Assembly: GCA_031253995.1 (NCBI GenBank)
Contig: JAIRVG010000024.1
Span: 1-64,000 of the forward strand
Direction: 5' to 3'
Length of the DNA stretch: 64,000 nucleotides
From: Paucimonas sp.
GTDB taxonomy: Bacteria; Pseudomonadota; Gammaproteobacteria; Pseudomonadales; Pseudomonadaceae
The position numbers and the translations under genes were made by a program. The first letter of the stretch is position 1; each line of letters begins with the position of its first letter. A model generated the notes under the pieces. The model did not search any database. It saw only the letters and a program-made list of their open reading frames with translations, and had not been told where the DNA came from. Positions 29,570-40,427 of this stretch are shown here, piece after piece.

Positions 29570-29625
29570 CGGCTACGCGTTCCCCGTGTCCAAGGCAGTT
29601 CAAGCAATCAAGGATCCCTGCAGCG

Positions 29626-31290
29626 ATGGCGTATTACCGTACTCCTCATGATGTCACCGCTCTGCCAGCCTGGCAGGCACTCCAGCAACACCGCGAAGCC
29701 ATGCAGGATTTCAGCATGCGCGAGGCGTTCAACGCCGACCCGCAACGTTTCAACCAGTTCTCCCTGAGCAGTTGCGGCCTGTTCCTCGACTACTCGAAAA
29801 ACCTGATCAGCAGCGAAACCCGCGACAAGCTGGTAGGCCTGGCCGACGAAGTCGGCCTGAAGGACGCCATCCAGGCCCTGTTCGCCGGCGAGATCGTCAA
29901 CGCTTCCGAAGGCCGCCCTGCGCTGCACACCGCGCTGCGCCGCCCGGTGGGCGACAAGCTCAGCGTCAACGGCGTCAACGTGATGCCGGAAGTGCACAAG
30001 GTGCTCAACCAGGTCACCGAGCTGGTGGGCAAGATCCACGACGGCCTGTGGCGCGGCTACAGCGAGAAGCCGATCACCGACGTGGTGAACATCGGCATCG
30101 GCGGCTCCTTCCTTGGCCCGGAGCTGGTCTCCGAAGCCCTGCTGCCCTACGCCCAGCGCGGCGTGCGCTGCCACTACCTGGCGAACATCGATGGCAGCGA
30201 GTTCCATGAACTGGCGGCCAAGCTCCGCGCCGAGACCACCCTGTTCATCGTCTCGTCGAAGTCGTTCAACACCCTGGAAACCCTGAAGAACGCCCAGGCA
30301 GCCCGCGCGTGGTACCTGGCCCAGGGCGGTTCGGAAGCCGAGCTGTACCGCCACTTCATCGCCGTTTCCAGCAACAAGGCTGCGGCCGTGGCCTTCGGTA
30401 TCCGCGAAGAGAACATCTTCCCGATGTGGGACTGGGTCGGCGGGCGTTACTCGCTGTGGTCGGCCATCGGCCTGCCGATCGCCCTGGCCATCGGCACCGC
30501 CAACTTCAAGGAACTGCTGTCCGGTGCCTACACCATGGACCAGCATTTCCAGAACGCCCCGTTCGAGCAGAACATGCCGGTGCTGCTGGCCCTGCTCGGC
30601 GTGTGGTACGGCAACTTCTGGGGTGCCCAGAGCCACGCGATCCTGCCGTACGACCATTACCTGCGCAACATCACCAAGCACCTGCAGCAACTGGACATGG
30701 AGTCCAACGGCAAGCACGTGCGCCAGGACGGTACCCCGGTCAACCATGACACCGGTCCGGTGATCTGGGGCGGCGTCGGCTGCAACGGCCAGCACGCCTA
30801 CCACCAGTTGCTGCACCAGGGCACCCAGCTGATCCCGGCCGATTTCATCGTCCCGGTGGTGAGCTTCAACCCGGTCGCCGACCATCACCAGTGGCTGTAC
30901 GCCAACTGCCTGTCGCAGAGCCAGGCGCTGATGCTCGGCAAGACCCGCGCCGAGGCCGAGGCCGAGTTGCGCGACAAGGGCATGGGCGAGGCGGACGTGC
31001 AGAAGCTGGCGCCACACAAGGTGATCCCGGGCAACCGTCCGAGCAACACCCTGGTGGTGGAACGCATCAGCCCGCGGCGTCTTGGCGCGCTGGTGGCGAT
31101 GTACGAGCACAAGGTGTTCGTGCAGAGCGTCATCTGGGGCATCAACGCCTTCGACCAGTGGGGCGTGGAACTGGGCAAGGAGCTCGGCAAGGGCGTCTAC
31201 CAGCGCCTCACCGGCGGTATCGAGGAGCCCGCCGAGGACGCCTCGACCCAGGGCCTGATCAACTACTTCCGCGGCCGCCATCGCGGCTGA
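29626..31290 (+). CDS. pgi: Glucose-6-phosphate isomerase
   Basis: A 554-residue enzyme that interconverts glucose-6-phosphate and fructose-6-phosphate. In pseudomonads it mainly feeds gluconeogenic carbon back to the Entner-Doudoroff route. The phosphate-binding [14 protein letters not shown], the signature [16 protein letters not shown] and the C-terminal catalytic lysine region ([16 protein letters not shown]) are complete. AAGGA lies 11 bases before the ATG, which is a rather long spacing. A strong hairpin follows. Confidence 0.96.
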   Translation: MAYYRTPHDVTALPAWQALQQHREAMQDFSMREAFNADPQRFNQFSLSSCGLFLDYSKNLISSETRDKLVGLADEVGLKDAIQALFAGEIVNASEGRPALHTALRRPVGDKLSVNGVNVMPEVHKVLNQVTELVGKIHDGLWRGYSEKPITDVVNIGIGGSFLGPELVSEALLPYAQRGVRCHYLANIDGSEFHELAAKLRAETTLFIVSSKSFNTLETLKNAQAARAWYLAQGGSEAELYRHFIAVSSNKAAAVAFGIREENIFPMWDWVGGRYSLWSAIGLPIALAIGTANFKELLSGAYTMDQHFQNAPFEQNMPVLLALLGVWYGNFWGAQSHAILPYDHYLRNITKHLQQLDMESNGKHVRQDGTPVNHDTGPVIWGGVGCNGQHAYHQLLHQGTQLIPADFIVPVVSFNPVADHHQWLYANCLSQSQALMLGKTRAEAEAELRDKGMGEADVQKLAPHKVIPGNRPSNTLVVERISPRRLGALVAMYEHKVFVQSVIWGINAFDQWGVELGKELGKGVYQRLTGGIEEPAEDASTQGLINYFRGRHRG

Positions 31291-31299
31291 CCCCCGGTC

Positions 31300-31327
31300 G
31301 CTGCCCCCGAACATGGCCGGGGGCAGC
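31300..31327 (+). terminator. hairpin after pgi
   Basis: A 10-bp perfect stem (GCTGCCCCCG / CGGGGGCAGC) with an eight-base loop, 9 bases past the stop. No T-run. Confidence 0.55.
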
Positions 31328-31431
31328 GTCTACACTGTCCTGACCCGGCTGCCTTCGAATATCACGGCGCAGGCTGCTTCGCCGTCGATGAAGGCACGCC
31401 GTCCCATAACGACAGGACAGGTTGCGTGCCC

Positions 31432-33366
<1,935 letters not shown>

Positions 33367-33424
33367 TATACCGGCTATTTTCGGGGCCGCCTGGCGGTCC
33401 CGGTTCCCGGACCCGAAGGTATTC

Positions 33425-34294
33425 ATGGAAGCCCTACGCCGCCGCATCGAAACCCAACTCATGAGCCTCACCGGCCTCGCCCTCGGCCAGCTCGACCTGG
33501 AGAACCCCAAAAGCGATCCTGGCCTGTTCGGTCCGCACAGCGTCAGTTGGCAGGTCCACGGTGACTTCCCCAGCATGCTGGTCGGCGGCATCAGCGCCCT
33601 GCTCCTGCAAGCCCTCCACCCCCTCGCCCTGGCCGGCATCTGGGACCACTCCAATTTCCGCCAGGACATGCTCGGCCGCCTGCGCCGCACCAGCCAGTTC
33701 ATCTCCGGCACCACCTTCGGCTCGACCGCTGATGCCAGCTGGCTGATCGACCGGGTCAGGACCATTCACCTCCAGGTGGTCGGCAACACCCCGGACGGCC
33801 AGCCCTACGCCGCCAGCGATCCGGACCTGCTGACCTGGGTGCACGTCGCCGAGGTGCGCAGTTTCCTGGCGGCGCACCTGCGATACCGCAATCCTCACCT
33901 CAGCGCCGCGGCACAGGACGCCTACTACAACGAGATCGCCCTGATCGCCGAGCGTCTCGGCGCGCGCGACGTGCCGCGCTCGCGCCAGGAAGTGGCGGAT
34001 TACCTGCGCGCCATGCGCCCGCAACTGCGCTGCGACGAGCGCAGCCTGGAAGTGGTGCGGGTGTTGCTGGCCGCACCGGCGCCGAGCCGGCTGGCGCAGC
34101 CGGTGGGAAGCCTGATGATGCAGGCCGGGATCGGGTTGTTGCCGGAATGGGCCGGGGACATGCTGGGGCTGCGACAGACGGCCATGAAGCAAGGCGTGAT
34201 CGACATCGGCATGCACACGGTGGCCCCGGTGCTGCGCTGGGCGATGCGCAATGGTTCGGCGCATCGGGCGCGACGGCGGATGGGGATCCAGTAA
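33425..34294 (+). CDS. Oxygenase MpaB family (DUF2236) protein
   Basis: A 289-residue protein of the DUF2236/MpaB family, some members of which (latex clearing protein, MpaB) are heme-dependent oxygenases. Conserved elements include LLQALHPLALAGIWDHSNFRQD, which contains candidate heme-ligand histidines near residues 60-70, and VHVAEVRSFLAAH. AAGG is correctly placed before the ATG. It lies between an acyl-CoA synthetase and a thiolase, but nothing ties it to their pathway. Substrate unknown. Confidence 0.82.
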   Translation: MEALRRRIETQLMSLTGLALGQLDLENPKSDPGLFGPHSVSWQVHGDFPSMLVGGISALLLQALHPLALAGIWDHSNFRQDMLGRLRRTSQFISGTTFGSTADASWLIDRVRTIHLQVVGNTPDGQPYAASDPDLLTWVHVAEVRSFLAAHLRYRNPHLSAAAQDAYYNEIALIAERLGARDVPRSRQEVADYLRAMRPQLRCDERSLEVVRVLLAAPAPSRLAQPVGSLMMQAGIGLLPEWAGDMLGLRQTAMKQGVIDIGMHTVAPVLRWAMRNGSAHRARRRMGIQ

Positions 34295-34383
34295 TGCGGT
34301 CCCAATCCACCCGTCATCTATGCGACTATGCGCGAGCCCACCGCAGACTCAACGTCGAAACGAACAATACAGAGGACTAGAGC

Positions 34384-35562
34384 ATGCAAGATGTCGTAAT
34401 CGTCGCCGCCACCCGAACTGCGGTCGGCAGCTTCCAGGGCGCGTTGGCCAATATTCCCGCGGTCGACCTCGGCGCCGCCGTGATCCGCCAACTCCTGGCC
34501 CAGACCGGCCTGGACGGCGAACTGGTCGACGAAGTGATCCTCGGCCAGGTGCTGACCGCCGGCGCCGGGCAGAACCCCGCCCGCCAGGCCGCGATCAAGG
34601 CCGGCCTGCCCCACGCCGTACCGGCCATGACCCTGAACAAGGTCTGCGGCTCCGGCCTCAAGGCCCTGCACCTGGCCACCCAGGCCATCCGCTGCGGCGA
34701 CGCCGAGGTCATCATCGCCGGTGGCCAGGAGAACATGAGCCTGGCCAACTACGTCATGCCCGGCGCCCGCACCGGCCTGCGCATGGGCCACGCCAGCCTG
34801 ATCGACAGCATGATCACCGATGGCCTGTGGGATGCCTTCAACGACTACCACATGGGCATCACCGCCGAGAACCTGGTGGAGAAGTACGAAATCACCCGCG
34901 AAGCGCAGGACGCCTTTGCCGCCGCGTCCCAGCAGAAGGCCGCCGCCGCCATCGAGGCCGGGCGCTTCGTCGATGAAATCACCCCGATCCTGATCCCGCA
35001 GCGCAAGGGCGATCCGGTGGCCTTCACCACCGACGAGCAACCCCGCGCCGGCACCACCGCCGAGTCCCTGGGCAAGCTCAAGCCGGCCTTCAAGAAGGAC
35101 GGCACCGTCACCGCCGGCAACGCCTCGTCGCTCAACGACGGCGCCGCGGCAGTGATGCTGATGAGCGCCGCCAAGGCCCAGGAGCTGGAACTTCCGGTAC
35201 TGGCGCGGATCAAGGCCTACGCCAATGCCGGCGTCGACCCGGCGATCATGGGCATCGGCCCGGTCAGCGCCACCCGCCGCTGCCTGGACAAGGCTGGCTG
35301 GACCCTCGACCAGCTCGACCTGATCGAAGCCAACGAAGCCTTCGCCGCCCAGGCCCTGTCGGTCGGCAAGGAGCTGGGTTGGGATGCGTCGAAGGTCAAC
35401 GTTAACGGCGGCGCCATCGCCATCGGCCACCCGATCGGTGCTTCGGGCTGCCGCGTGCTGGTCACCCTGCTGCATGAAATGATCAAGCGCGACGCCAAGA
35501 AGGGCCTCGCCACCCTGTGCATCGGCGGCGGCCAGGGCGTGGCCCTGGCGATCGAACGCTGA
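34384..35562 (+). CDS. Acetyl-CoA C-acetyltransferase (thiolase)
   Basis: A 392-residue biosynthetic-type thiolase condensing or cleaving acetoacetyl-CoA. The acyl-accepting cysteine is C88 in [11 protein letters not shown], the catalytic histidine lies in [12 protein letters not shown] and the second cysteine in TLCIGGGQG near the C terminus. AGAGGA precedes the ATG. The immediate neighbours do not form a beta-oxidation or polyhydroxyalkanoate cluster. The adjacent acyl-CoA synthetase could supply its substrate, which is inference. Confidence 0.94.
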   Translation: MQDVVIVAATRTAVGSFQGALANIPAVDLGAAVIRQLLAQTGLDGELVDEVILGQVLTAGAGQNPARQAAIKAGLPHAVPAMTLNKVCGSGLKALHLATQAIRCGDAEVIIAGGQENMSLANYVMPGARTGLRMGHASLIDSMITDGLWDAFNDYHMGITAENLVEKYEITREAQDAFAAASQQKAAAAIEAGRFVDEITPILIPQRKGDPVAFTTDEQPRAGTTAESLGKLKPAFKKDGTVTAGNASSLNDGAAAVMLMSAAKAQELELPVLARIKAYANAGVDPAIMGIGPVSATRRCLDKAGWTLDQLDLIEANEAFAAQALSVGKELGWDASKVNVNGGAIAIGHPIGASGCRVLVTLLHEMIKRDAKKGLATLCIGGGQGVALAIER

Positions 35563-35570
35563 TCGACGCG

Positions 35571-35593
35571 GGAGGGGCCGCCCTGGCCCCTCC
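35571..35593 (+). terminator. hairpin after thiolase gene
   Basis: A 9-bp stem (GGAGGGGCC / GGCCCCTCC) with a five-base loop, 8 bases past the stop, without a T-run. Confidence 0.5.
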
Positions 35594-35640
35594 CCGCCAG
35601 GTAACTGGTAAACTGCACGCCCGCAACCAAGGCCACGTGC

Positions 35641-36657
35641 ATGTCCTCCTTGAACCAGGCGCTGCGCGCCGCCCTCGACGCCCGCCAATCCCTTCTCGCC
35701 GAACTGCATGCCCAGGGCACCGACTGCTATCGCCTGTTCCACGGCAGCCAGGAAGGCGCTCCCGGCCTCACCGCCGACCGCTACGGCCCGCAGTTGCTGG
35801 TGCAGAGCTTCCACCAGACCCTCGACCGTGACGCCCTGCTGGATCTGCACGCGACCATCGAGCAGCACCTCGGCCAGCCCCTGCTGCTGGTCTACAACGA
35901 CCGTTCCCGGGGCAACAGCCGGGTCGACCGGCATGATGCCGTGTACCAGGCCAGCGAGGCGGCCCTGGAAGACATGATCGGCCGCGAATGGGGCCTGAAC
36001 TATCGCGTCCGCGGACGGCATGCCGGACAGGACCCGCTGCTGTTCCTCGACCTGCGCAACGCCCGCGGCTGGGTCAAGCGCCACAGCGCCGGGAAAAGCG
36101 TGCTCAACCTGTTCGCCTACACCTGCGGCGTCGGCCTGGCCGCCGCAGCCGGTGGCGCCCGCGAGGTGTGCAACCTGGACTTCGCCGAGGGCAACCTGGC
36201 CGTGGGTCGCGAGAACGGTGCGCTCAATCCGCAGCTGGCAGCGATGGACTTCATCCAGTCCGACTACTTCCCGGCGATTCGCCAGCTGGCCGGCCTGCCG
36301 ATCAGCCAGCGCCGCGGGCAGAAGCTGCCCTCCTATCCACGCTTGGAAGCCCGTCAGTTCGACCTGGTGTTCCTCGACCCGCCGGCCTGGGCCAAGAGCG
36401 CCTTCGGCACCGTCGACCTGCTGCGCGACTACCAGAGCCTGCTCAAGCCCGCCCTGCTGGCCACCGCCGAAGACGGCGTGCTGATCTGCAACAACAACCT
36501 GGCCAAGGTGGACATGGACGAGTGGCGCGAACAGGCCCTGCGTTGCGCGGAAAAAGCCGGGCGCCCGGTCCGCGAATGGCAGGTGATCACCCCGGCCACC
36601 GACTTTCCATCCCAGGACAACCGCCCGCCCCTGAAAACCCTGGTACTGCACCTCTAG
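35641..36657 (+). CDS. Class I SAM-dependent RNA methyltransferase (RlmI-like)
   Basis: A 338-residue methyltransferase of the PF10672/RlmI-type family. An N-terminal part begins with a basic helix and the phrase LTADRYG seen in RlmI-like enzymes. The SAM-binding Rossmann motif is VLNLFAYTCGVGLAAAAGG (about 155-173), and the catalytic region LVFLDPPAWAKS lies near 242. It probably methylates a 23S rRNA cytosine or guanine, but the exact site cannot be read from sequence. It carries no adjacent partner. Confidence 0.86.
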   Translation: MSSLNQALRAALDARQSLLAELHAQGTDCYRLFHGSQEGAPGLTADRYGPQLLVQSFHQTLDRDALLDLHATIEQHLGQPLLLVYNDRSRGNSRVDRHDAVYQASEAALEDMIGREWGLNYRVRGRHAGQDPLLFLDLRNARGWVKRHSAGKSVLNLFAYTCGVGLAAAAGGAREVCNLDFAEGNLAVGRENGALNPQLAAMDFIQSDYFPAIRQLAGLPISQRRGQKLPSYPRLEARQFDLVFLDPPAWAKSAFGTVDLLRDYQSLLKPALLATAEDGVLICNNNLAKVDMDEWREQALRCAEKAGRPVREWQVITPATDFPSQDNRPPLKTLVLHL

Positions 36658-36673
36658 GGGCCGCGCTACACGG

Positions 36674-36697
36674 TGGCTGTCGGCTCGGCCCGACAGC
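36674..36697 (+). terminator. hairpin before the DUF748 gene
   Basis: Inverted arms GGCTGTCGG and CCGACAGCC separate the methyltransferase from the DUF748 gene. No T-run. Confidence 0.45.
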
Positions 36698-36749
36698 CAT
36701 CGGAACTCGATTAACGTGCCATACTCTAAGCGTCCCGCTCTTCACGCAG

Positions 36750-39686
36750 ATGCCGCACATGCACAAAGGATTGACCCGCGCCGTAGGCGCCCTGCTGGTT
36801 GCACTGGCCCTGTACAGCCTTCTCGGCTTTTTCATCCTTCCCGGTATTGCCCTTCGAATCGCCAACCAGCAACTGGCGCAGTACGCCACTGCTCCGGCGC
36901 AACTGCAGCGTATCGAACTCAATCCTTTCAGCCTTGAACTGACCGTCTGGGGCCTGCAGATCGGCGAGCCGGGCAAGGAGCAGATCGGCTTCGAGAAGCT
37001 CTATGCCAACCTGCAGGTGGACAGCCTGTGGACCAAGGCCCTGCACCTGAAGCAAGTCGAACTGGTCAAGCCGCGCACCGAAGTCCTGTTCGCCAAGGAT
37101 GGCCAGCTCAACCTGGTCAACCTGTTCAAGTTGCCGCCCAGCGAGCCCAAGCCCGAAGCGCCAGCCAGCGACCCGTTCCCCGTGCGCATCGACAGCATCA
37201 AGCTGGCCGGTGGCTATGTGCATTTCGAAGATGCCCGCCCAAGCGAGCCGATCGAGTTCCTTTACGACGACATGAACCTGGAGCTGAAGAAACTCAGCAC
37301 CCTGCCCGACGACAACACCGACATGACCCTGGTGGCCACCGGCCCCAACGGCGGCCAGATCGACTGGAAAGGCACGTTCAGCCTGTCGCCGATCGCCTCG
37401 AAAGGCTCGCTGAAGGTCAGCGACGCCAAGATGAAGGCCTTCTGGCCCTATGTCCGCGACGCGGTACCGCTGGTGCTGGAGGATGGCACCTACAACCTGC
37501 AGAGCGACTACAGCTTCAGCCTCGGCAAGCAGACCGAACTGCTGCTGGAGAACACCGCGCTGAGCGTATCGGCCTTCGCCATCAAGGCCCCGGACGGTCG
37601 TCCGCTGGTGCGCCTGGCCAAGCTGGACGTCAGTGAAACCTCCATCGACCTGGCCAAGCAGTTGGTCACCGTCGGCAAGATCCGCAGCGAGCAGCTGGAA
37701 ACCTGGGCCGCCCTGGAGTCCGACGGGCAACTGGACTGGCAGAAGCTGTTCGCCAGCCAGCCACCCAAGGCCACCCCAAAAGAGCAGGCCGAACCTGCCA
37801 CCGCCGAACCGACGCCCAAGGAAAAGGCCGTCGAGGACAAACCCTGGCAGGTGTTGCTGAAAGACACCCAGGTGCGCAACTACCAGGTCCACCTGGCCGA
37901 CCGCACGCAGAAGCAGCCGGTCACCCTCGACGTCGGCCCGCTGAACGCCGACCTGCAGAATTTCGACAGCCTGAACAAGTCGCCCTTCACCCTCAGGCTC
38001 GACAGCGGCATCGGCAAGCAGGGCAAGCTGCAGGCCTCGGGCGAGGTCAACCTGGCGCCGGTCACGGCGAAGCTCAAGGTCAGCACCCAGGACATCGACC
38101 TGCGTATCGCCCAGTCCTACATCAGCCCGTTCATCCGTCTCGAACTGCGCAGCGGCATGCTCGGCAGCGACCTCAACGTCGACCTGAAGAGCACCGAACC
38201 GCTGGCCTTCGCCGTGACCGGCAAGGCACGGGTCAACCAGTTGCACACCCTCGACACCATCAAGGACCGTGACTTCGTCAAATGGCAGCAGCTCGACCTG
38301 GATGCCATCGAGTACCGCCACGGCGACGCCCTGAGCATCGGCAAGGTCAGCCTGCTACAGCCCTATGCGCGCTTCATGATCAACGAAGACCGCACCACCA
38401 ACATCGACGACCTGCTGATCCCGCAACCCGCCGGCAGCAGTGCCAAGGGCCAGGCCAAGGCGGCGCCGGCCAATGACAAGCCCCTGGGCATCCGTATCGG
38501 CCAGGTCGACATCAACGATGGCTCGGCCAACTTCGCCGACTTCAGCCTGACGCCGAACTTCGCCACCGCGATCCAGCAGCTCAACGGCCAGATCGGCACC
38601 ATCGACAACCGCCAGCCGAAGCCGGCCAAGGTGGATGTGAAAGGCAAGGTCGACCGCTATGCCCCGGTCACCATCAAGGGCGCGCTCAACCCCTTCAATC
38701 CGCTGGCCAGCCTGGATATCGCCACCAGCTTCCGGCGCGTGGAGCTGACCACCCTGACCCCCTACTCCGGCAAGTTCGCCGGTTTCCGCATCCGCAAGGG
38801 CCGGCTCAATCTCGACCTGCACTACCTGATCACCAACGGCCAGCTCAAGGCCGAGAACAAGGTAGTGGTGGAGCAACTGCAACTGGGCGAGAAAGTCGAC
38901 AGCCCGGACGCCGTGGACCTGCCGATCCGCCTGGCGGTGGCCTTGCTCAAGGACACCGAGGGCAAGATCTCCATCGAGCTGCCGGTTACCGGCGACCTCA
39001 ACAACCCGCAGTTCAGCGTGATGCCGATCGTCTGGCAGACCCTGCGCAACCTGGTGCTGCGCGCGGCCCAGGCACCGTTCAAGTTCATTGGCGGGCTGAT
39101 TGCCGGCGGTGGTTCCGAAGACCTCGGCAACGTGGCCTTCGCCCCCGGCTCCAGCGAGCTCAGCGCGGAGGCCCAGGGCGCCCTGGACAAACTGGCGGCG
39201 GCGCTCAAGGAGCGCCCGGCCCTACGCCTGGAAATCGAGGGCACCAGCGCGCAAAGCAGCGATGGCCCGTTGATTGCCCAGCAGCGACTGGAGCGCGAGT
39301 ACCAAAGCACCTACTACAAGATGCTCCAGCGCCGCGGCGACAAGGTGCCGGCGCAGGCTTCGATGCTGCAGGTGCCGGAGGACGACAAGCCGGCCATGCT
39401 CGAAGGCATCTACCGTACCCGCCTGAAACAGCAACCGCCGAAGGAATGGGAGCAGCTGGACACCGAGCAACGCATCGGCAACCTGCGTGACGCGGTACTC
39501 AAGACCTGGGCAGAGAGCGCGGTGCTGCTGCGTCAGCTGGGCCAGGCACGGGCCAGCAGCATCAAGGACTACCTGGTGGACAAGGACAGGCTGGAAGATG
39601 ACCGGGTCTACTTCATCGACGCCAGCCTCGGCCAGGCCGAGCCCGATGGCCGGGTGATCTCGCCGCTGCACCTGGACGCCGAATAA
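36750..39686 (+). CDS. Large DUF748 (AsmA-like) envelope protein with OmpA-like C terminus
   Basis: A 978-residue protein with an N-terminal membrane anchor (about residues 13-35), a long beta-rich periplasmic region with DUF748 segments, a Pro/Lys/Glu-rich stretch at about residues 340-370 (KEQAEPATAEPTPKEKA), and a C-terminal part resembling an OmpA-like peptidoglycan-binding domain (FAPGSSELSAEAQGALDKL). DUF748 belongs with the AsmA/TamB-like bridge proteins thought to move lipids between membranes. The start is uncertain: ATG at 36750 or at 36759, neither with a good ribosome site. Open reading upstream is antisense-like noise over the methyltransferase. Confidence 0.85.
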   Translation: MPHMHKGLTRAVGALLVALALYSLLGFFILPGIALRIANQQLAQYATAPAQLQRIELNPFSLELTVWGLQIGEPGKEQIGFEKLYANLQVDSLWTKALHLKQVELVKPRTEVLFAKDGQLNLVNLFKLPPSEPKPEAPASDPFPVRIDSIKLAGGYVHFEDARPSEPIEFLYDDMNLELKKLSTLPDDNTDMTLVATGPNGGQIDWKGTFSLSPIASKGSLKVSDAKMKAFWPYVRDAVPLVLEDGTYNLQSDYSFSLGKQTELLLENTALSVSAFAIKAPDGRPLVRLAKLDVSETSIDLAKQLVTVGKIRSEQLETWAALESDGQLDWQKLFASQPPKATPKEQAEPATAEPTPKEKAVEDKPWQVLLKDTQVRNYQVHLADRTQKQPVTLDVGPLNADLQNFDSLNKSPFTLRLDSGIGKQGKLQASGEVNLAPVTAKLKVSTQDIDLRIAQSYISPFIRLELRSGMLGSDLNVDLKSTEPLAFAVTGKARVNQLHTLDTIKDRDFVKWQQLDLDAIEYRHGDALSIGKVSLLQPYARFMINEDRTTNIDDLLIPQPAGSSAKGQAKAAPANDKPLGIRIGQVDINDGSANFADFSLTPNFATAIQQLNGQIGTIDNRQPKPAKVDVKGKVDRYAPVTIKGALNPFNPLASLDIATSFRRVELTTLTPYSGKFAGFRIRKGRLNLDLHYLITNGQLKAENKVVVEQLQLGEKVDSPDAVDLPIRLAVALLKDTEGKISIELPVTGDLNNPQFSVMPIVWQTLRNLVLRAAQAPFKFIGGLIAGGGSEDLGNVAFAPGSSELSAEAQGALDKLAAALKERPALRLEIEGTSAQSSDGPLIAQQRLEREYQSTYYKMLQRRGDKVPAQASMLQVPEDDKPAMLEGIYRTRLKQQPPKEWEQLDTEQRIGNLRDAVLKTWAESAVLLRQLGQARASSIKDYLVDKDRLEDDRVYFIDASLGQAEPDGRVISPLHLDAE

Positions 39687-39703
39687 CCCTTGCCGAAAAA
39701 GGT

Positions 39704-39728
39704 GAGCCCCGGCGCATGGCCGGGGCTC
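39704..39728 (+). terminator. terminator-like hairpin after the DUF748 gene
   Basis: A 10-bp stem GAGCCCCGGC / GCCGGGGCTC with a five-base loop, 17 bases past the stop. Confidence 0.6.
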
Positions 39729-39790
39729 GGGTCGCCCAAATCCTTTTGGGCTGTCGCATGAACCGTCAGGATCAGCGAGCGGGACGAAAC

Positions 39791-40141
39791 TTACTCGGCT
39801 TTCAGGCCGTCAGCCGATACGGCCTGGACGCCTTTGATCTTCTTGGTGATGGCGACCGCCATTTCTTTCTGCGAGTCGGTCACTTTTACGTCGGAGGACA
39901 GGGAAACCACACCCTTGTTGGTTTCTACCTTGATGTCGCTGCCAGGGATGCCTTTCTCGGTCAGCAGGTCAGCTTTGACCTTGGTGGTGATCCAGGTGTC
40001 GGAAGTGGCTTCCTTGGCCTTGGTCACTTCACCGGCTGCGAGCATCATCGGAGCCTGGGTGGATTGTTGAGCGAACGCTACGTTGGCCATGGTCAGGGTC
40101 AGGGCGGTAGCGGTGGCAGCAGCAATAGCGAACTTCTTCAT
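39791..40141 (-). CDS. Periplasmic BON-domain protein (OsmY-like)
   Basis: A 116-residue secreted protein. The signal peptide MKKFAIAAATATALTLTM...AFA covers residues 1-24. A single BON domain follows (DTWITTKVKADLLTEKGI through GVVSLSSDVKVTDS). OsmY-type proteins carry two such domains and respond to osmotic or envelope stress; this one has a single domain. CAGGAG lies 8 bases before the ATG at 40141, so the longer GTG start is rejected. The upstream region contains a sigma-54-like promoter and repeat pairs, suggesting conditional expression. Confidence 0.88.
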   Translation of the reverse strand: MKKFAIAAATATALTLTMANVAFAQQSTQAPMMLAAGEVTKAKEATSDTWITTKVKADLLTEKGIPGSDIKVETNKGVVSLSSDVKVTDSQKEMAVAITKKIKGVQAVSADGLKAE

Positions 40142-40207
40142 ACGAGACACTCCTGTTTTTCGAAAAGTCTGCGCCGAGGTTCCTGGCAGCAGGGGTACTC
40201 TGGTTAT

Positions 40208-40223
40208 TGCGAACGCTGTGCCA
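40208..40223 (-). promoter_or_regulatory. possible sigma-54 promoter of the BON gene
   Basis: On the minus strand TGGCACAGCGTTCGCA has GG and GC exactly ten bases apart, differing from consensus mainly in TCGCA for TTGCA. It would start transcription near 40197, leaving a leader of about 55 bases. Confidence 0.5.
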
Positions 40224-40288
40224 ACTTTTCGCTCAAATAAAATCCTTTAAAAACAACAACTTATAAAGTCAGGCATTTTGCTGGATCG

Positions 40289-40331
40289 TGCAATTTGCAA
40301 AGTGGCCTGCCGTTTCGCTTGCAAGATGCAA
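40289..40331. promoter_or_regulatory. paired TGCAA-N2-TGCAA repeats, possible activator sites
   Basis: TGCAATTTGCAA (40289-40300) and TGCAAGATGCAA (40320-40331) are two direct-repeat pairs 31 bases apart. They lie about 65 to 110 bases upstream of the sigma-54-like promoter, where enhancer-binding proteins usually sit. Confidence 0.45.
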
Positions 40332-40376
40332 GTTCCTCGAAAGAATCACGCGGCCCCACTCCCACAGGGCCCGCGC

Positions 40377-40405
40377 ATAAAAAAAGGGTCCCGAAGGACC
40401 CTTTC
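40377..40405 (-). terminator. pnp terminator
   Basis: On the minus strand AAGGGTCC-TTCG-GGACCCTT is followed by a run of T. It lies about 25 bases past the pnp stop and ends the rimP-to-pnp cluster. Confidence 0.92.
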
Positions 40406-40427
40406 TTTCAACGCGTGGAGCCGTGAA

